Shown piece after piece: positions 5,798 to 9,088 of a stretch of 9,088 nt of DNA; the stretch's first letter is position 1, and every line of letters begins with the position of its first letter. The DNA is from Litorimonas sp963922935. Lineage in GTDB: Bacteria; Pseudomonadota; Alphaproteobacteria; Caulobacterales; Maricaulaceae. The DNA is taken from NCBI GenBank assembly GCA_963922935.1, contig CAWUKE010000085.1:1-9088 (forward strand). Reading direction: 5' to 3'. The notes below the pieces were generated by a model. It made no database searches and was not told where the DNA came from. It saw only the letters and a program-made list of their open reading frames with translations. Both the position numbers and the translations under genes were made by a program.

Positions 5798-6736
5798 GTG
5801 AAGACCGGACGTATTTTAGGGATGGTTTTAGGCGGCATCGCCTTGTCGGGCCTGCTTTTTGGCGGATTATGGTTCGCCAATCAGCGCGCAACGCCAGACG
5901 ATGCGCCCATTTCCGAAACGCCGCCCATCGCGGCGTCTCTCACACCGGTAACGATTTCGACCGTCACAGAGCTGACGGATGATATTGGACCAACATTACG
6001 GATCAGCGGTCAAGGCGAAGCGGGATCGACGATTGTCCTGACAGATCGCGGCGAGATTGTTCGACAGGTGAGGGTTGGCCCGGACGGAATTTGGGCGGTG
6101 AACCTGCCTGTATCGATGGCCCCGATGGCGATCGAAGCCGAACAGCTGACAGGAGAAGCGGGCAGCGACGCCCAAGTAAGCATTCGCGGCGCGCAGACCA
6201 TTTTCCGCATTCATCGGGCCGCAGACCGTGCTGCTGGCGCGCCCGCTCTGATCATGATTAGCGCGCCCGCAACACCGAGCCAGATTGTCAGTTCACCCTT
6301 CGGTGGCCTGCCGGGTACGGGGCCGCTTTATCTGGTCGCGATTGATTATGATGATGCTGGCGGCGTGATCATTAATGGCCTATCTGAAATCCCAGGGCGT
6401 GTGCGCGTTTACGTGTCCGATTCTGCGATTGGCGAAACGCGCGTCGGCCCAGACGGGCGCTGGGCCTATATTGCGGCGAGTGTTTTGCCTGTTGGGGAAT
6501 ATGACATACGGGCTGAGTTCCAATCAGAAGACGGCAGCACGCGCGCGGCTTTGACCGTTTCCTTTGAACGCTTACCGCCGTTGGTTGCTGATCAAAGTGA
6601 CGATGGGGCGCTACAAGTGGGCTTTACGCCTTATCGCTGGCAAATCCGGCGCGCCCTTGTCGGCGGTGGGGTCCAGAACACGGTCATCTTCGCCCCGGAA
6701 AATGTGCCCGCGCCGCCTATTCCGCCGGAGCCATAA
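5798..6736 (+). CDS. Membrane-anchored Ig-like repeat protein with degenerate C-terminal LysM
   Basis: Function unknown; likely an inner-membrane-anchored periplasmic protein. The 312-residue product begins KTGR followed by one hydrophobic helix (about 6-27) without a clear cleavage site. A low-complexity Pro/Thr linker follows, then two Ig-like repeats. Each has a glycine-rich strand, a turn containing VGPDG-x-WA (residues 93-100 and 216-223) and a following strand, as in bacterial Ig-like domains. The layout (anchor, two Ig-like units, C-terminus) recalls alphaproteobacterial LysM proteins. Here the end, V274-N302 with RWQIRRALVGGGVQNTVIF, resembles only the first half of a LysM domain and runs into a Pro-rich tail (NVPAPPIPPEP). 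GTG 5798 is supported by AAGGA at 5782-5786; ATG 5822 would cut into the anchor. Its last 20 bp overlap the convergent RND gene. The Ig-like reading is from pattern, not a search. Confidence 0.75.
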   Translation: MKTGRILGMVLGGIALSGLLFGGLWFANQRATPDDAPISETPPIAASLTPVTISTVTELTDDIGPTLRISGQGEAGSTIVLTDRGEIVRQVRVGPDGIWAVNLPVSMAPMAIEAEQLTGEAGSDAQVSIRGAQTIFRIHRAADRAAGAPALIMISAPATPSQIVSSPFGGLPGTGPLYLVAIDYDDAGGVIINGLSEIPGRVRVYVSDSAIGETRVGPDGRWAYIAASVLPVGEYDIRAEFQSEDGSTRAALTVSFERLPPLVADQSDDGALQVGFTPYRWQIRRALVGGGVQNTVIFAPENVPAPPIPPEP

Positions 6737-9088
6737 CCCCTTTGTCGGACGGGTTGGGTTTGCGTCCAAACCATCGCTTTAATCGCCTGCGCCAAACATA
6801 AGGGGCGGCGAGCAAAACAGGTGTAAGCAAGAGTGTCAGTACGGTGGCAAAGGATAGCCCCGTGACGATGGCATAAGAGAGTGGCTTCCAGATGTCAGAA
6901 GTTTGGGAACCGCGCGCATCAAATGTTCCGCTGATCACATTGGCATCGACGCCCAGAACCAGGGGCATCAAACCTACGACCGTGGTGATCGTTGTGAGCA
7001 GGACAGGCCGCAGTCGCTGCGCGGCGGTGCGGATGGCGGCATCAACAGGATCGCTCCCACGCTCGAGCAGCCGCTGATAGGTGTCGATCAAGACGATATT
7101 ATTGTTCACAACAATCCCCATTAGGGCGATGACGCCCGTCATGGTCAGGACCATGGACACATAAGGGTAGAATATCAGCCCGAGCAGCACGCCAAAGACC
7201 GAAAGGATCACCGCAGAAAGCGTCAGCACAACGTGGTAGAAGCTGTTGAACTGCAACAGCAAGATCACGCCCATCATAAAGATAATCGCGGCCAGAGCCA
7301 CCATGCCAAAGGCGGCCGCTTCGGCATTTTCTTCCGCTTGACCTAGGAACCGCCAATTCACCCCATTGGGCAGGTTGCCCGGCGTGTCGAGCCATTCCCG
7401 GACTTCTTCAACCTGCAGGTTTGGCGCGTAGCCTTCGGCGGTGTTGGCCTTGACTTCGTAAACGGCGAATTGGTTGCGGCGTGATATGCTATCCTCACGC
7501 GGACGCGCTTGGCGCTCCACCACAGAGGAGAGGGGGACCGAACCTTGCGGCGTCTGGATTCGTAGCTCGTCAAGTTTCCTGACCCCGCGCGCCTCTTCGG
7601 GGTAGCGGATGCGGATGTCGACTTCTTCGTCATTATCGAATGGGCGGAAGAAACCGACCAAGGCACCTTCTGTGACAAAGGAAATCGTCGCGCCAATCCG
7701 ATTGATATCGAGGCCTAAGCGCCCGGCCTCTTCTCTGTTGACGTCAAGCTGCCACTCCAGACCGGGGAGGGGGAGCGTACTTTCAATGTCAATAACGCCT
7801 TCAATATTGGCGAGGAAGTCCTGAACGTTTCGGGCCGCTTCGCCGGCGGCCTCGCGGTCGCGCGATGTGAATTCGATACCGATATCCTTGCCAATTGGTG
7901 GTCCCATCGATCCCGCTGTGACTTCCGGGATCACCCCCGGCATATCCGCGACGGCAACCCGGATATCATCCATGATTGTCAGGACGCTGCGGCGGTCGGC
8001 AAAGTCTTCTAATTGGAAGAAGATTTTTACGACGGCGTCGCCGGGCGTATCCGCCAAGCCATCGCTGAGCCCGCTTGTGTCTCCCGCACCATTGCCCGCA
8101 ACGACATAGACGCCCTCAATGCCTTCGATTTCGGCGGCGGCGATGCGACGCTCAACGTCTAGCCCGATCTGGCGTTGCGCTTCGGGGGTTTGGTTGCCCC
8201 GCGCGCGAACAAAAACATAGACTTGGTCAGACGGGTTCTGCGTGAAGAATTCAACTGGCTTGGGCGGCGGGCCGGACATGGACGCGCCAAAGGCCATGAC
8301 GATAATACCGCAAAGGAAAATGGTGCTACCCAGCACGAGGAGCGGAAACCGAATGAGGCGCTTGATCAATCGCACATAAAGGCCTGTCGGACCGCTCAGT
8401 TGCGCCGGATCGCCCCCTTCGCCGGCCAGCGCGAGAGCTTGCGCGTCAACTTTGCGCGGCTTATCACCGCGAAGTTTGTCTTGCAGCCCCACAAACAGCG
8501 CCCCCATCGTCGGCAGGAAAATAAGGGCCATCAAAACAGATGCGCTCAACACATAGATTAGTGTCAGCGGGAAGTAGGACATGAATTTGCCCGTAATACT
8601 GTCCCAGAAGAGGAGCGGAAGGAAGGCGGCGAGCGTTGTCGCGGTTGAGCTGATGATCGGCCAGAACATGCGCTGCCCCGCCATTTGATAGGCTTCCTTT
8701 GCAGGCAGACCTTCCGCCAGTTTCCGGTCCGCATATTCGATAATGACAATCGCACTATCGACCAGAACCCCGACCGACAGGATCAGGCCGAACAGGATCA
8801 TCATATTGATTGTCTCGCCTTGGGCCCAAAAGAGAAAGAGGGCGATGAGAAAGCTGCCCGGGATGGCAAAGCCGACGAACAAAGATGACCGAATTCCCAG
8901 CGCGATAAGGCAGACAATAAAGACCAGCAGGATGGCATTGATAATAGAAGAGCTCAGGCTGCTCACCATATCAAAAATATAGCGGGACTTGTCTTGGCTG
9001 AACTGGATTTCGATCGTGTTCGGGAACTCCGGACTGGCTTGAAAGGCCTCAACTTCGGCTTTAACCAGATTGATCGTATCGAGAATGT
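6717..9088 (-). CDS. RND family efflux transporter permease subunit (5' partial)
   Basis: Inner-membrane proton-driven pump subunit of the AcrB-like (HAE-type) RND family; it would work with a periplasmic adaptor and an outer-membrane channel, neither in the window. The frame is open to the window edge, giving 789 residues of an expected 1,030-1,100; roughly 250-300 N-terminal residues lie beyond 9088. The Met at 8969 is internal. Visible parts: the end of the first porter region (NTIEIQFSQDKSRYIFDMV), a helix bundle with VGVLVDSAIVIIEYADR (Asp codon 8759-8757), the central cytoplasmic loop, the second periplasmic porter region (from about 8280), and the last helix bundle with MGIVVNNNIVLIDTYQRL (Asn triplet 7106-7098) and RLRPVLLTTITTVVGLMPL. 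The C-terminus is short, basic, then MAPAE. Substrate cannot be predicted. The helix-4 and helix-10 charged residues differ from AcrB. Confidence 0.95.
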   Translation of the reverse strand, partial: ILDTINLVKAEVEAFQASPEFPNTIEIQFSQDKSRYIFDMVSSLSSSIINAILLVFIVCLIALGIRSSLFVGFAIPGSFLIALFLFWAQGETINMMILFGLILSVGVLVDSAIVIIEYADRKLAEGLPAKEAYQMAGQRMFWPIISSTATTLAAFLPLLFWDSITGKFMSYFPLTLIYVLSASVLMALIFLPTMGALFVGLQDKLRGDKPRKVDAQALALAGEGGDPAQLSGPTGLYVRLIKRLIRFPLLVLGSTIFLCGIIVMAFGASMSGPPPKPVEFFTQNPSDQVYVFVRARGNQTPEAQRQIGLDVERRIAAAEIEGIEGVYVVAGNGAGDTSGLSDGLADTPGDAVVKIFFQLEDFADRRSVLTIMDDIRVAVADMPGVIPEVTAGSMGPPIGKDIGIEFTSRDREAAGEAARNVQDFLANIEGVIDIESTLPLPGLEWQLDVNREEAGRLGLDINRIGATISFVTEGALVGFFRPFDNDEEVDIRIRYPEEARGVRKLDELRIQTPQGSVPLSSVVERQARPREDSISRRNQFAVYEVKANTAEGYAPNLQVEEVREWLDTPGNLPNGVNWRFLGQAEENAEAAAFGMVALAAIIFMMGVILLLQFNSFYHVVLTLSAVILSVFGVLLGLIFYPYVSMVLTMTGVIALMGIVVNNNIVLIDTYQRLLERGSDPVDAAIRTAAQRLRPVLLTTITTVVGLMPLVLGVDANVISGTFDARGSQTSDIWKPLSYAIVTGLSFATVLTLLLTPVLLAAPYVWRRRLKRWFGRKPNPSDKGVMAPAE

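Noticed and set aside
8967..8969. Met codon as the start of the RND gene.
   Set aside because: The frame continues upstream to the window edge with RND porter-like sequence (NTIEIQFSQDKSRYIFD), so this Met is internal.
6892..8982. Several plus-strand open frames of 60-130 codons opposite the RND gene.
   Set aside because: All are shadows of the RND coding sequence with no recognisable protein features or ribosome-binding sites.

Overview
The window looks like ordinary chromosome from an alphaproteobacterium. The cytochrome c oxidase assembly cluster, a plug-type outer-membrane receptor of the kind common in Caulobacterales, Maricaulales/Hyphomonadales and Sphingomonadales, and the moderately GC-rich codon use all fit. 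I would guess a marine stalked or hyphomonad-like lineage, but the sequence alone does not settle the genus. There is no sign of a plasmid, phage, IS element, CRISPR array, tRNA or rRNA.

Layout. Positions 1-2353 (+ strand) are the tail of an aa3-type cytochrome oxidase operon: ctaG/cox11 (5' end cut off by the window), coxC (subunit III), an intrinsic terminator, then surf1. A RimJ-like GNAT acetyltransferase overlaps the end of surf1 (to 2921). A two-gene minus-strand unit converges on it with only 2 nt between the stop codons: a LOG-family phosphoribohydrolase (5685-5026), then a TonB-receptor-like outer-membrane protein (5017-2924) that starts 8 nt after the LOG stop. Divergent from LOG across 112 nt is a membrane-anchored protein with two Ig-like repeats (5798-6736). 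Its C-terminus looks like a decayed LysM domain. Its last 20 bp overlap the 3' end of a convergent RND efflux permease (9088-6717, minus, N-terminus outside the window).

How the genes work together. CtaG delivers copper to the CuB site of subunit I, SURF1 assists heme a insertion, and CoxC is a structural subunit, so the first three genes serve one respiratory complex. The other genes do not form an obvious pathway with it. The receptor and the RND pump are envelope transport proteins. The LOG enzyme cleaves nucleoside monophosphates of the cytokinin type. The Ig-like protein is probably an inner-membrane-anchored periplasmic factor.

I do not see a convincing undescribed multi-gene system. 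The points most worth checking are an 11-bp perfect inverted repeat followed by T6 at the start of LOG, the half-LysM remnant in the Ig-like protein, the terminator lying directly in front of surf1, and the altered proton-relay residues of the RND pump.
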